A DNA stretch of 64,000 nucleotides. It comes from Neurospora crassa OR74A (Eukaryota; Ascomycota; Sordariomycetes; Sordariales; Sordariaceae). Numbering within the stretch: position 1 is the stretch's first letter; each line of letters opens with the position of its first letter. The translations under genes and the position numbers were made by a program. Positions 11,368 through 23,626 of the stretch are shown piece by piece. The notes under the pieces were generated by a model. The model was given only the letters and a program-made list of their open reading frames with translations. It made no database searches and was not told where the DNA came from. Location of the stretch: contig NC_026501.1 of the NCBI RefSeq assembly GCF_000182925.2, forward strand, positions 2,604,001 through 2,668,000, written 5' to 3'.

Positions 11368-14300
11368 ATGTCGCAGCTTGCTCACCCGGCCGATGCTGGC
11401 CCGTCAAACCAACATTATGACGGGAGAGCTTTTACCACCGTACCACCATCACCCAAAAGTGCGCTGCCAATAACACCCTCATCGACGAGGTATGTATGTC
11501 ATCCTGTTTCTGCGTTTGGCTTTGCTTCAGGTCATTTCTCGTTTTGCGCCTCCAATTTCCCCAAGTGAGTGTGGAGTTGAGATTGTTTTCGGGCGGGCGT
11601 GGGTTTGTTGGTGTTGCCCATTGGATCGGACTTCAACACTGGGTGGTTGTGCTGTCGGGACCCGTGCCGCTTGAAGACTTGGGGCATTGGATGGATACTG
11701 GAGACGGGCAGGAAGGGTAATTCGCAAGAGGCTGAAATTCAGACGGACGATCACAAGAGCAATCCTCGACTCTCCAGCGGCGCACAACCGACACCGGACA
11801 AACCGCCGCCAGCCGACCTGCCTCCCCCCAGCTTGTTCTACTGTCTTCACTGCTGTGTTACTGTTAGAAAAGTTACTGCTGCCGTGTCCACGATACTGAC
11901 CCAATCGATCTGTCACATCAGGTTCCCACAGAAACCTGTTCCAAGCCCGTTGCAACGAAGTATTGCTGCCTCTCCCCCGACGAGTCCCGGCCCAACGCAA
12001 TCCGACTTCCCGCCGACGTTCTACAACCCTTTCGCAGCGGCCGCGATTCCACGGATAGTAACCACGACTGCTCCCGATCACCCCTCGCCGACTGCCTTCT
12101 TCGATAGCGAATCTTCGGGCAGAGATACTCCAGAGGAAACAAGGCCAGGGTGTGTAGACCCCAACTTATGCGTGCTGTCTTTCGCCGCAGGCTCCTGAAG
12201 GCAACAACGAGCCCCAAACACCATGCTAACTTACGCATGTTATATTTCAGACCAGAATCGTCGTTCAGCCCGAAATCCTCGAATGTTCGCAATAACTCGA
12301 TCACGGGACTGATTCAGCAGCCTTCCCCAGGCTCCTCTTCCGACCAAGCTTCTGCCATGGCAGGTCCATCGGCAGTGCGGGCTGACCTTGTCAGGAGTAC
12401 CCCGCGAAACTCCTCCATGGACTCAGCGATATCAGCAATATCATCGAGCTCGAATACAACCACAAAAGCGTCCCAAGAAAACAACACGGGGACGACAGAG
12501 ATTGCCAACTTAATCAAGACCGCCGGAAGTCCAGAGGCCGTCATCCAATACTTGCTGAAAGAGAAGCAGTCCCAATCGCAGCAGAACGCGCAACTGTGGC
12601 GACTAGTTGACAAGCAGAGAGCCATGATCTTGGGCCTTAATAAGGACCTCGAACGGGCTCTGAAAGACAAGGAAAAATACAGGAAGAAACTAAAGGAGCT
12701 CCTGAGCGATCCAGACGGACCGTCAGTACCGGCGGTAGCAAATGCCAAAGCTCAAGAACTAAACAGGACCTCAACCGCCTCCGACTTCTCAACCCAGGAG
12801 CAGGTGCTGGAAGTCCCAGATTCGCCCGGCCAAGGCTCAACCAACTTGAGGCAATCATCCGTTGATATGTCAGTGGCACCTTACCCTGTAACTCCTCCTG
12901 CTGGCCAACTACCTTCTCACGGTTCCCCGTCCGCCGTGGGTGAGATGCTGGACCCTTCTCATACGATGCCAAGACCGAGCGAACACGCGGTAGATCATTA
13001 CGATCATGACGCGTTAGAATGGGAACGCGAGAAGGCCAGGAGGCAAGCGGGCGAGGCCGAGGAGCAAGCTGCCGGGCTTCATATCAACCCGAACCTACCA
13101 CCGTCAAGAAGTTTGCCGAGCAAGCCTCCCCGGATGCCGCTACCTGCGACGCCTACAGAGCCGCCCTTGTCCAAGCGTATCGAGCTTCCTGTACTGGGCC
13201 AGCTACCCCCTCCAACATCACCACCTTTGCGTAAACCACCACCCGCGCCTCTTCAGCTTAAGGATAGTGCCCTCCACAGCAAAAGGGTACCACAACCCGA
13301 GGCAGACAGCGAATCTGAGTATGAAGACGACCCCAAGGCCGATCAACATAGTCTTGAAGAACGAAGAGGCCGTCGAAGAACACGAGAGGAGGATGAACGC
13401 GATCGTGAAATTATGGCCAGGAAAGAAGCAGAATTACGAAGCCTCTCGAAAAAGAGCAAAAAAAGTGCCAGTAGGGCCGCAAACGAGGAAGTGCCGCCGC
13501 CGCCTCCGGCCGAAATGCCATCCAACCCCCGATTTCTCGAGGTGAAGATGAGTCCCCCTCCTCAGGAGACTGTCTCGTCACTCGTCGGGGTTCTCAATGG
13601 ATCCAGTCAGCGGGATGCATCCTATGCAATGCCGCTTTTGAGCCCTGGCCTTCCCTCTAGCCCACGCCCGATGCCGATGGGAGTTAGCTCACCATCACTC
13701 TCGCCTAGGGGCATGAACTTTATGGGAGCACCGTTGTCTCCACGACCACCGCGAGCGCCAATTCCTCTGCCTCCAAACACGCCTCTGCACATCTCTGCTC
13801 CGCCGGCGATGCCACTACCTTCTCCTCGACCCATGCATATGGTCAAGGAAACAGACAGCATGTCTTCCACCTCCAGCCCCACCAAAAGCACTTACGAGAG
13901 CCCGACAGAAAGGACTAGGATATATAGGGGCTTCATAACGGAGGAATACCCTGACCTTTTGCTTCCACCAAACGCTCTTCCATCCATCGATATCAAGGTT
14001 GCGTCTTCTCGCATGAAGCCCTCCAGGGCTAGCTTATTATCCATGACACAGCTCGAAGAAGACCCGGTTTTTACCCTGGCTGTGTTCTCTAGAGCCGACG
14101 GTGGTGAGCTATGGAGGGTCGAAAAGGACTCTGCTTCCTTGGCAAAGCTCGACTCGAGGCTTAAGCTGTGTCCCACGTTCACTGCGAAAACTCCGGACAG
14201 GTCTTTGTTTAGTGGACATGCTCCTGCAAAGCTGGACGCCCGTCGGATTGCTCTTGATCAGTACCTGGAAGAGCTGTTAAATACTCCTCTCGATCACTCT

Positions 14301-16295
14301 ACGGCGCTGGAACTGTGCAAGTATCTGTCCACGCATACTTTACCGCCAAATGCCGACGAGACTGGATCTTCGACTGGCTATGAAAATCCAGAAGCAGTAT
14401 TGACAGGCCCTGGCGGAAGACCTTTCCGCAAGGGTTATCTCACGAAGCGCGGCAAGAACTTTGGCGGCTGGAAGGCCAGGTACTTCATCCTAGATAGCCC
14501 CCATCTCAAGTATTATGAGACACCAGGTGGCGCCCATCTGGGGACTATCAAGCTACAGAAGGCACAAATCATGACGCAGGTTGGCAAACAAGGTCATCAT
14601 GGCGCTGAAGATCCTCCTGCCCGTGGACCTGGGATGGAAAACCCCGACAATCAGTACCGCCATGCTTTCGTGATCAAAGAACCCAAGAAGAAAGACCCAA
14701 CTAGCGTCACTACACATGTGTTGTGTGCTGAGAGTGACAGGGAAAGGGATGAGTGGGTATCAGCATTGTTGCGCTGGATCGACTACACCGATGATGAAAA
14801 GGATGAACGCTCGAAAAAAAACCAAACCCACGACAGGCATGATTCTAATACCTCGGAACGGACCAATGGCGGTCATAATAAGAAGAAGCAACATGCTGAG
14901 GCTCTGGGCAGGAGTTACGATACCACAAAGCAACGTGACTTGCCACAAGGCGTCTCATCATATCAGCCGGCTGCTGCTCAGGGACACGCCGCGCCATCTC
15001 AAGCTGGCTTTACAATTTCAGCACCTCGCGATCCCCAGGTCATTTCAAACTCCGAGGCTTGGGGCACCAAGCTAGGCATCGTTCCCACCGCACCACCCTC
15101 AGTACCGCCCGTTGTGGAAAAGGCCCCGAGACCGCGGAGAAGTATTTTTGGTTGGGGCGAAAGCAAAGAGAAGGCCGGAAAGTCTGTCGATTCACACCAT
15201 ACGCTTCCCGGTGAAAATGGTCATGCGGGTGCCGGGATCAACAGCCACGGTCCAGTCAGACCTGTGTTTGGTGCGCCCTTGGCTGAAGCAGTTAGGTACA
15301 ATGCACCAGCCGACGTTAGGGTCCCGTTGCCGGCTGTTGTCTATCGCTGTATCCAGTACTTGGATGCAAAGGATGCCATCAACGAAGAGGGTATCTTTAG
15401 GTTGAGCGGTTCCAACGTTGTCATCAAGCAGCTGAAAGAACGGTTCAACAACGAGGGCGACATCAACCTGGTTGACGATGGGCAGTATCACGATATCCAT
15501 GCTGTTGCATCCTTGCTCAAGGCTTATCTACGCGAATTGCCCACGACCATACTGACACGGGATCTTCATCCCGAGTTCCAGTCCGTTACTGAAAAGCTCC
15601 CAGATCAAGCCCAGAGGATCGCAGCTCTTTCGGTGCTCGTAGAACGACTCCCACAAGCCAATGGTACCCTTCTCAGGTACCTGATTGCTTTCCTGGTCAA
15701 GATCATCAATCATGCAGACTCGAACAAAATGACCGTACGCAACGTTGCCATTGTGTTCTCGCCTACACTCAACATTCCAGCTCCTGTTTTCGCACTTTTC
15801 CTCCAGAATTACGAAGCGATTTTTGGCATTGACCCCGGCGAATATGAGCTTCCCACAACGGACTCTGATAGCGTCCACGGCAGCACTCACGAACGCACTG
15901 GATCGCATCCATCGGACACTCGATCGTCAACTCATAGTGGCTCGCCATATGGGCAACGGCCTATGAAGCCTGTGATTGAGGGCCAAGTGAGCCGCAACAC
16001 ACCAACGCCACCACTTTCTATGAGCATGCAACACATGGCTCAGATGAACGCTGCGCAAATGCACTCGCGAGGTACTCCCACACCTCCTCTTCAAAGGCCC
16101 GCCTATGACGACATTGCGTTATACTCTGCGCAATCAGGATTGAGGCCTAGTACAGGTTTCGAAAGATCTCACGACTTCCATCCGTCTGCCCCTTCGTATG
16201 AGCAGTATTCGATGAAGGACCGACGCAAGAGCAGCATGCCCAACCTTCACCCTTCGGGAATAAGAGGCCATATGAGGGACGATAATCGGTTCTAA
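11368..16295 (+). CDS. Bem3-type RhoGAP with PX and PH domains
   Basis: GTPase-activating protein for Rho-family GTPases (probably Cdc42/Rac/Rho1) acting at membranes in polarity. Model: join(11368..11489, 11922..12149, 12251..16295), 4395 nt, 1464 residues. The ATG at 11368 gives MSQLAHPADAGPS. Intron 1 (432 bp) has a GTATGT donor and a CATCAG acceptor; intron 2 (101 bp) has a GTGTGT donor and a TTTCAG acceptor. Both junctions keep phase. Domains: a coiled coil with LLKEKQSQSQQ...LWRLVDKQ and KDKEKYRKKLKELL near 185-250; a long Pro/Ser-rich linker; a PX domain about 671-817; a PH domain about 842-963 (FRKGYLTKRGKNFGGWKARYF); and a RhoGAP domain about 1120-1307, with the arginine-finger segment EEGIFRLSGS and the LLKAYLRELP helix. 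The tail is Ser/Pro/Met-rich. This PX-PH-RhoGAP order is that of yeast Bem3, so orthology is inferred from architecture. Confidence 0.93.
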
Positions 16296-17130
16296 CCACT
16301 TCAATCTGTACTTCTTCTATCGAACATCTTGACGGAAACTGTCGGCGCTGAGGATCACTTGTTTTGGCGCCTTTTCTTGGATATCTCTATCAGATCCTCT
16401 TTGAGATGTTACAACACATGTTGTACAGCATTTTTGTGCCATTATTCTTCATCTCCATGTTTTTTTTTTTTTTTCGCGACCAACATAAGATACCACTGCA
16501 TTCCAATATCCATTAGCTTCTTTTCTTCCTCTTCTACTATCTTTTTCCCGTCCCAATCGGGGTCACCTAGACTAGATGGCGGCTGTTGTCAAGCATTAGA
16601 CCGTCTGTTCAGCTTTGATCGCAAATCACAACCCTCAAGACGTTATGTATCATATTAGCACGCCATTTACGCTACTTGGAAATATGGCTACAGTGAGAGA
16701 GAACATTTATCTGCTTGAATAATATGTAGGGATGGTAAGAAGTCGTGTTCTTGACGAGTTAATGACAAGCATTGTCTTCAAAGGAAAATATTTGGAGAGT
16801 TTCGGCAGGCGCAAAGCTGATAACTGGTGCAGTGATGTTCATGCTCAAAGAAACTGGAAAGCCTGTGTGACGAACCTCGCTCTCGTGAGTTTTAGGTCTC
16901 GACTGGCTGATCCAGACCCATACGGAAATCGTAATATGTAACACCCGATCAGGGACAAAAGCACAGACCACGTGAGCAGACATGCAACCTAGCGCGCTTA
17001 GTGTCAGATAAAACTTGCCGATTCTCCGACTTTTCCACCTGGACAGCCAACAGCGTCATCGGCAGATCGGACGAAGAAGGCCCGTCATCACCGACGTCAA
17101 TTCATCAGATGCCGTTAGGCCATCACAACC
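16296..17130. other. Intergenic, with T15 tract
   Basis: This holds the 3' flank of the RhoGAP gene, including a run of 15 T at 16460-16474, and the upstream region of the Zn2Cys6 regulator. No gene seen. Confidence 0.6.
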
Positions 17131-20100
17131 ATGGATATCGATCCCAAGCTTCGCAGTTCTGGCAACCACGCGGCTCATGCAGCTCCGACACCGACTGTTC
17201 CAAATAAAGCTTCAATGACGACATCGTCGATAGACGCGGCCGTCCAGAACGCGTCGGGTAATACCAAGGGTGGCCGTGGTATTAATGCACCAAGTCCCCG
17301 CAACCACCAAAATGAACAACAGCTACATTCACAATATCATTCCAACTCACAGGCCCACGTGCCATCCGGTCAACCAGACCACAGCTCCCAACTTCAATCT
17401 GGTACTGGAAGTCAGACGAACTCCCCGGTGCAGTCTCAGTTCCAGTATCAGTCGCAGTCGCACTCGTCGGCACAACCTCATAATATCCGACCGCAGTTAC
17501 AGACACCGCACAGGCAACCAGGCTTGAAAGGATCCGCACCATCGCAAGCGACTGCTCATAACCCTCTGCCCTTCTCTTCTTTCCCGCCGCAATCGCCCAC
17601 CTCGTCCGTCGGCTACAGTCCCAACTCTTCCGCTGCCGCTGGCACTGCCACAGCCAATGATACGCCTGCTAATGTCCCATCACCCAGTGCTGATGGCGGA
17701 GGCAGAGATCCCAACGGGGAACCCAAAAAGCCTCGGGCTTGCGAGAGTTGCCGTAGCCTCAAGGTTCGATGTGAGCCAGACCCCGCAAATCCGAACGGGG
17801 ACTGCAAACGATGCGCCAAAGCAAAGCGACCTTGTATCGTGACGGAACCCTCGCGCAAGCGTCAGAAAAAGGCAGACAATCGGGTGGCGGAGCTAGAGAA
17901 GAAAATCGATGCTCTGACAGCGACCTTACAAAACGTGCGCGGTGGCACGAATCCCCTGTCCATGGTATCTCCATCTGCCTCCTCAGCAACTACTGGGCCC
18001 GATGCGCAAGCGGTGCCCAGGTATACAACAGCGACTTCTTATGACCCCAATGAGAATGGATCTGGAAGGGGGGTGTTAGGTCAACCGCTTTCCGCAACAC
18101 GGGATTGGCCTATCACACCAAGAGAACAGCCTACGTCGGGACGCCAACCGACACCGTCACGAGCCTGGACTGCCTATGACGAAATGGATCGCGATAACAA
18201 CCCTTACACAACGCCGAATATGGCCCCTGGGGGGCAGAAAAGGAAGCATACTGATGATAGGGAGCGAGCTAGTCAGGATCCGCGAGATGATTTCTCGGTA
18301 CCACGACCGCCAATAAGACACCCTGATATTATAGACCGAAACATAATCAGCATGGCTCAGGCAGCTGCGTTCTTCGAGCGTTACAATGAGCACATGGTTC
18401 CGCATCTACCAGGCGTCGTTTTCTCCACCGACATGACGGTAGATAAGCTCAGGAGAACACAACCGATCCTGTTCCACGCGATTATGGCTGCTGCCGCCGG
18501 GGAAATACCCTCAGTGCAGAAGATTCTCACGAATGAATTAATGAAACGCTTTGCGGAGGAGGTCATGGTGACAGGAACCAAAAGTCTTGAGCTCGTCCAG
18601 GCAATCCAGGTGGCTACCATATGGTACTGGCCGCCCGAACGCTTTGAGGAGCTCAAGTTCTACCAGTTACTTCACATCGCCGCCGTCATGGCCATCGATC
18701 TCGGCCTTGGAAGGAAAAGGCAGCCAAGGGGCGGACTAAGGAATGGCATGCCCTCCACCTTACGTGACAAAATCATGTACAGACCACCTCCTCCGGATCC
18801 CACGTCAATCGAGTCCAGACGGGCGTGGTTGACGTGTTATTTTCTCGCCACGAATACTTCCATGGCACTTCACCGACCGAACCTCATCCGATGGTCCTGG
18901 TTCATGGAAGAAAGTGTTAAAATACTGGAGACATCGCCTGAAGCAGCACCAACGGACAAGTATCTCTGTCATTTAATTTGGACGCATAGACTAGCAGAAG
19001 AAGTTGGCATCAATTTCTTTGATGATCATAATTCAGGCTCCAGCATCACGATTCTGAGAACACAGCATCTACTCAGCTACTTTGAGCACAAGCTGAATGA
19101 GTACCAGAAGTCACTCCCAGACGAAATGCGCCAGCCGTCGCTCATGTTGAGCTTCTACGTCCTTGATTTGTACATGCACGAGATCGTCTGGCAAAACGAG
19201 AGCCCCGATGACGGCAAAGGGTCCGCCACGTTAATTGATGGTCAAACGGCTTGGCTAGACGGTAACTTGACGCCTGCCCACGTCAAAGCGCTGAGCGCAA
19301 CTCTGGAGGCGATCAAGCACATCTTCGATGTGTTTCTCACCATGGAGGTCCATAGCATACGCTGTCTGCCTGCCTTCAGCTTTGTACGCATCGCCTACGC
19401 CGTGGTAATCTTGATCAGAATCTATTTGTCTGTGATTTCACCCAAGACCGAGCTCGGAAAGGTGATGAGAAAAGAGGACGTGGAGGTGGAGAAATGGATC
19501 GAGAAGCTTCTAGAGAAGTTCAAAGCCACCATGGCGGATGACAAGAATAGGCCAGCTGCCAAATTCTTCTTTGTTCTCGGGATGCTTAGACAGTGGTTTC
19601 AAGCGCAGAAGCAGCCTGCCTGGCCAAAAGGTTCAAGCATCTCCCGTGCTGAGGCCGGTCCTTCCGGAGCGGGCTCAGCAATGGGTTCCATGCAGACAGA
19701 GTCGTCTAGTACGCCTCCATTTGCTAGCAATCAAATATCACGAAAAGACGATGCTGCCGACAAGGACCTCACTCCCGCTGCTGGGTCGCTACGATCAAAT
19801 CAGATATACAAGCAACAACAGCAACAGCAACAGCAACCGAATGCATCTGATTATCCAACCACAGCAGACACGCCACTTCATCTCCTCTCCGAGGTCGCGA
19901 CACACGAATCATCGTCCGTCCCGACCCCCAGTTCCGGTCCTCCTCCTCCTGGAAAACCCACCACATCAGCAGGTCCATCATCTAGCCAACACACCGCCCA
20001 CATGCCCAACAACGCAAACATTATCCTCTCCGCCCCAATCAGCGCAGCATCCAGCGGGGCTGCTGTGGATTGGAATCTCCGATCACAGCCGCAGCCTGCC

Positions 20101-20646
20101 CAACAGCCACCATGTTTGTCGAACGCCAATTCCTCCGCACCCCTTCCAGATATGAACCAGCAGCAGCCCTCAACAGGGCCTCTTGACCCCCTCCCCTGGC
20201 TCAGCCAAGCGTTCATCCCCGAATTTGAACCCGCCAATTTTGGCGATGGGTTCGAGCAGGCCATGGACTTGACGCTCGGCGGGCTGGCGGGCGATGACTT
20301 TAACATGATGGCGCTGGGTATGGGCTTGGGTATGGGAGTGGGCATGGACTTGGGTGGAGGCGGGGGCTTCGACGGCGGTCTAGGGGCTGGATTTGGAGGT
20401 CAAGGTACTGCTGCTGGGTTAGGGGGAGCGAGATCGGCGTATGATTACGGGCAAGGCTGGTATGGGGCGGGACAGCAGCAGCAGAATGGGAACCAAGGGG
20501 GATCAGGAGGTGGTAGTAGTGGCGGAGGGGGAGGACATGGGCAGCAGCAGCAGCAACAGCATGCTGTTCATGGCGGACATGGTGGGCATCATGCTGGGGG
20601 GATGAATCCAATATGGGGTATCACCGATGGAACGAAACCGTGGTGA
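17131..20646 (+). CDS. Zn2Cys6 fungal transcription factor
   Basis: DNA-binding transcriptional regulator of 1171 residues in one uninterrupted exon, starting at ATG 17131. The N-terminus (about 1-195) is Gln/Ser/Pro/Asn-rich. The binuclear zinc cluster runs from Cys204 to Cys235 with spacing C-X2-C-X6-C-X10-C-X2-C-X6-C (CESCRSLKVRC ... CKRCAKAKRPC). A basic linker and the heptad-like NRVAELEKKIDALTATL follow, which suggests dimer binding. The middle region (about 395-830) has the helical regulatory fold typical of this family, including DRNIISMAQAAAFFERYNEH and LTCYFLATNTSMALHRP. The C-terminus has a Gln run, then Met/Gly-rich repeats, another Gln run and a His/Gly-rich tail. The middle region resembles the War1-like group, but the target genes cannot be told from sequence. 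Nuclear location is inferred. Confidence 0.92.
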   Translation: MDIDPKLRSSGNHAAHAAPTPTVPNKASMTTSSIDAAVQNASGNTKGGRGINAPSPRNHQNEQQLHSQYHSNSQAHVPSGQPDHSSQLQSGTGSQTNSPVQSQFQYQSQSHSSAQPHNIRPQLQTPHRQPGLKGSAPSQATAHNPLPFSSFPPQSPTSSVGYSPNSSAAAGTATANDTPANVPSPSADGGGRDPNGEPKKPRACESCRSLKVRCEPDPANPNGDCKRCAKAKRPCIVTEPSRKRQKKADNRVAELEKKIDALTATLQNVRGGTNPLSMVSPSASSATTGPDAQAVPRYTTATSYDPNENGSGRGVLGQPLSATRDWPITPREQPTSGRQPTPSRAWTAYDEMDRDNNPYTTPNMAPGGQKRKHTDDRERASQDPRDDFSVPRPPIRHPDIIDRNIISMAQAAAFFERYNEHMVPHLPGVVFSTDMTVDKLRRTQPILFHAIMAAAAGEIPSVQKILTNELMKRFAEEVMVTGTKSLELVQAIQVATIWYWPPERFEELKFYQLLHIAAVMAIDLGLGRKRQPRGGLRNGMPSTLRDKIMYRPPPPDPTSIESRRAWLTCYFLATNTSMALHRPNLIRWSWFMEESVKILETSPEAAPTDKYLCHLIWTHRLAEEVGINFFDDHNSGSSITILRTQHLLSYFEHKLNEYQKSLPDEMRQPSLMLSFYVLDLYMHEIVWQNESPDDGKGSATLIDGQTAWLDGNLTPAHVKALSATLEAIKHIFDVFLTMEVHSIRCLPAFSFVRIAYAVVILIRIYLSVISPKTELGKVMRKEDVEVEKWIEKLLEKFKATMADDKNRPAAKFFFVLGMLRQWFQAQKQPAWPKGSSISRAEAGPSGAGSAMGSMQTESSSTPPFASNQISRKDDAADKDLTPAAGSLRSNQIYKQQQQQQQQPNASDYPTTADTPLHLLSEVATHESSSVPTPSSGPPPPGKPTTSAGPSSSQHTAHMPNNANIILSAPISAASSGAAVDWNLRSQPQPAQQPPCLSNANSSAPLPDMNQQQPSTGPLDPLPWLSQAFIPEFEPANFGDGFEQAMDLTLGGLAGDDFNMMALGMGLGMGVGMDLGGGGGFDGGLGAGFGGQGTAAGLGGARSAYDYGQGWYGAGQQQQNGNQGGSGGGSSGGGGGHGQQQQQQHAVHGGHGGHHAGGMNPIWGITDGTKPW

Positions 20647-22777
20647 CATTGCTGGACTTGTTTGACTTGAAAACAAGCCGTGGTGTTCCCAACAGAAGCC
20701 AAGCAAGCACTGTTTCCCCGAACGTATCTCTGTGTCGAAGATTGAAATCAGTTGGATAAACAATATCAAGCATGTACACATGGCATGAGTAATGGTTAAT
20801 GAATAATAGGTTGAAATGTTTTTTTTAGGAATTTTCGATGAATGACACGGATTATGATGACACAAGAAAGAAGAGGTGGAAAGTGGCTCATGGTTATGAT
20901 TACAGCTGTGGGGAGGATAGAAGATCACCATGTGTTAATTCAACGCGGTCCCATCCCCCACTCTCTTTTTTCATGTGCTTGAGATGTACGCAGTGTACCC
21001 TTCTTGCTCGTATGGAGGAGAAAAGGCTCAGACTTGGAAGCCACTTGACTGCTCTGATAACACTCACGATATGGCTTACTGGACTAGACGGTGGCTAGCT
21101 TGCATGGCGAGGATCCATCATATATCATCATCTGCGAAACCAGATAGATCTCCACGCACGTGAATCTACGGGAGCGAAGGGGGGGTATCTCATAGAATCA
21201 CAAACATACCGTCGAATCTGACGAAGCAAAATACGTCCTTTGTGAAATCAGAAACCATAACCTACTACTACTACTTATCATATCGATTACTGTACCCAAA
21301 TCGAGAACAACATACAGCAATGACAACAACGTAGCCAAACTCAATATCATACCATAAAGAACAAACTCACCTCGAAACCCGCAACATCGGTACTCAGACG
21401 CATACGCACTCACAGAAACAGAAGCAGCTGGTCTATTTAACTAGGCTCGAAACGCCTTACATCCAGGCGAACAGACCAGCAGACACCCATAAGACAACAA
21501 AGAAGAAGGAAAAGAAAAATATGCAAAAAAAGAATAAAAAAAATAAAAAAAAAAAAAAAAAAAAAAGGAGAGAGAATGAAAAGATACATTGGCCAAGTAC
21601 TGTATACACGACCGCCCGGCCCGAACGTTAACAACCTCTTTTATTTGCATTTCACTCGAGCCGTTCCGTTCATCCTTTATGCTCCATGTGCGGAGAGAGT
21701 CTTCCCTGCCGGGGAATCGCGGAATATTTCTAGTGGCGGGATGGAGATTGAAGCTCTCATTGTAGGGAGAGACATCAAAAGGACTGTTTACATACAGCAA
21801 ATCGGCTGCAAAGAGTTGAGTGTTTGAACCAAGGTTGGTCGCTGGAAAGGGAGAAGAGTGGAGACTAGACGTAGAGTGGCAAATACTTCGAGGTAGGTGG
21901 ATGCAATGATGAAGCACTCTGGCTCGTACCTACTAGACAGCTACGCTTGCATTCACTTACTCTCTACTGCCGAGGTGCCCTTGAAAATTCACAGCACGTG
22001 GCCGTAGGTGTATGTATTTCCATGCCGTGCGTCTGCATGCCTACTGTTGCGATGCGATTTCGCAGCGTCGGTGCCAGCTGGTGGAAGCCTATGAACGAGG
22101 ACGGGGATAGGCAGAGGCATGTGATTGTCTTCTGAGGGCCTTGGGTCATAACAAGGTTTTGATATGCGAATGATTCAGTGTGTTACGGCAGGAGCCGGAA
22201 AGTATTGGACAATATGTATTGTATTGGGCAATCTATTCGATGATTACCGTAACCACTCAGCCTTCCCATAACCATTGCCCATATGCTTGAATGTTCCTGC
22301 CATTCCTCCCAATCTGGGTGTATCGTCCTCAAATATGCCAGCCTTGTGAAGCAACCGATACCATAAAAACCGATACCCGATTCATACGAAACATGAAAGA
22401 GAAAAAAAGCAAGTTCGTCTCAACCTGATGAAATTGGATAGAGTGGTCGTTTCCTCATCTCGGATCGCTCGCCTGCTTCGCCTTAGAAAGACCGGCGTAT
22501 GTACCTTTGCCGGTAAACGAATCAGAAAAACAACGATGCAATAGTAAGTTCTTGAGGTCAGTTCCCCTCTTGAAAATGAACCTTTGCCATAGTTTATGTC
22601 CGGTTTTGTTTTCTTCAAGGCCTGCCCCGACAAGAGAACCTAGCCCTTCCCTAAACTCCGGTGCATGAGGGCGGAGCAAACTGATGCTCCAGTCCCAGAA
22701 AGAAAAAGCAGTTATGTCATGTTGTAAAAACCAATGTAAAAGAAAACAGCGTCAAGCCAGTGATTGATGGACCGCGC
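20647..22777. other. Intergenic, with A-rich tracts
   Basis: Stretch of 2.1 kb between the convergent transcription-factor and serine-rich genes. It contains an A-rich tract ending in an A22 run (about 21545-21566). No gene is supportable on either strand. Confidence 0.55.
21545..21566 (+). repeat. A22 homopolymer
   Basis: Run of about 22 adenines inside a wider A-rich tract starting near 21518. Confidence 0.85.
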
Positions 22778-23626
22778 TCAGTCCATGTAAAAGTCGCCCT
22801 TCAGAATGCGCTCCTGGAAGGGATCGGGCTTTTGTGGGACAGGTCGTGCTTTCGGCGCCTGGGCGGGAGGCGCCGGCATTTCGGAGACAGATTTGGCCCG
22901 GTCATGTTGAGGGGTCGAGACTGGCGGAGATGGGCGCCTAAAGCCGGCGCCAGGAGGCGAGCCACTGAGGCCCGAGGTAAAGGAGATTGAGTGCCGTTGA
23001 CCAGAAACGGTACTCTCAGCACGAGATCGAAGCTGCTCGGACCAGTTGAAACCTTGCTCTGAACGAGGAGATAACACATCAGAAGGGGTCTTAAGTGGAC
23101 TAGCAATGTTTGCTTGGGAAGGCGTCTTTCCCCATATGTAGTTACCAGTGCCCGGGGACGAGACAGGCGGTGGAGTAGGAGGAGGGCCACGAAGGGAAGT
23201 GCTATCATTGCGGGTTGGTGGGGACGGCCTACCATTTGTCCCAGGGCTTACACCACCCCAAGGACCTCGGGCACCTAGACTCATGCGGCGGCCGAAGGGG
23301 ACGGCTGGAGCGGTGCGGGCAGAATCATCTTCATCAATGGCATTCTCTTCAGCTAGTTCCGAGTTGTTGGTGGAAAGGCTGGCACGACGCATAAAGGAAG
23401 CCGACGGCGATGTTCCGGACAGGCCGAGGGTGGTGATGGAGAGTCTCCGACGTTGCTCGTTGATGGCGGCAGATGTTCCGGGGAAGTTAGGTGGCTGGCC
23501 CTGTGTGATGGAGTTGCTTCGGAAGAGGCTGGCCAAAGCGGCAGATGAAGCAGTCACGGAACCCCGTCTCTGTTGGCGCGCCATATCGTTGTTGGTCTGA
23601 TTCGAATTGCTGTTATCGGAAGACAT
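22778..23626 (-). CDS. Serine-rich protein with RRxS phosphosite repeats
   Basis: Single-exon protein of 282 residues, from ATG at 23626 to TGA at 22778. It is disordered-looking and Ser/Pro/Arg-rich with no folded domain. Five R-R-x-S sites are spread along it (RRGSV, RRRLSI, MRRASL, GRRMSL, FRRPSP), which fit the consensus for basophilic kinases such as PKA. Between them are Pro-rich SPP/TPP sites. The most structured-looking part is the C-terminal end, DPFQERILKGDFYMD, which I take as the conserved core of a fungal family; this is an inference from its contrast with the disordered rest. The start codon is preceded by a purine-rich leader. Likely a regulated adaptor or cell-wall/stress-related phosphoprotein, but the function is unknown. 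Confidence 0.8.
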   Translation of the reverse strand: MSSDNSNSNQTNNDMARQQRRGSVTASSAALASLFRSNSITQGQPPNFPGTSAAINEQRRRLSITTLGLSGTSPSASFMRRASLSTNNSELAEENAIDEDDSARTAPAVPFGRRMSLGARGPWGGVSPGTNGRPSPPTRNDSTSLRGPPPTPPPVSSPGTGNYIWGKTPSQANIASPLKTPSDVLSPRSEQGFNWSEQLRSRAESTVSGQRHSISFTSGLSGSPPGAGFRRPSPPVSTPQHDRAKSVSEMPAPPAQAPKARPVPQKPDPFQERILKGDFYMD

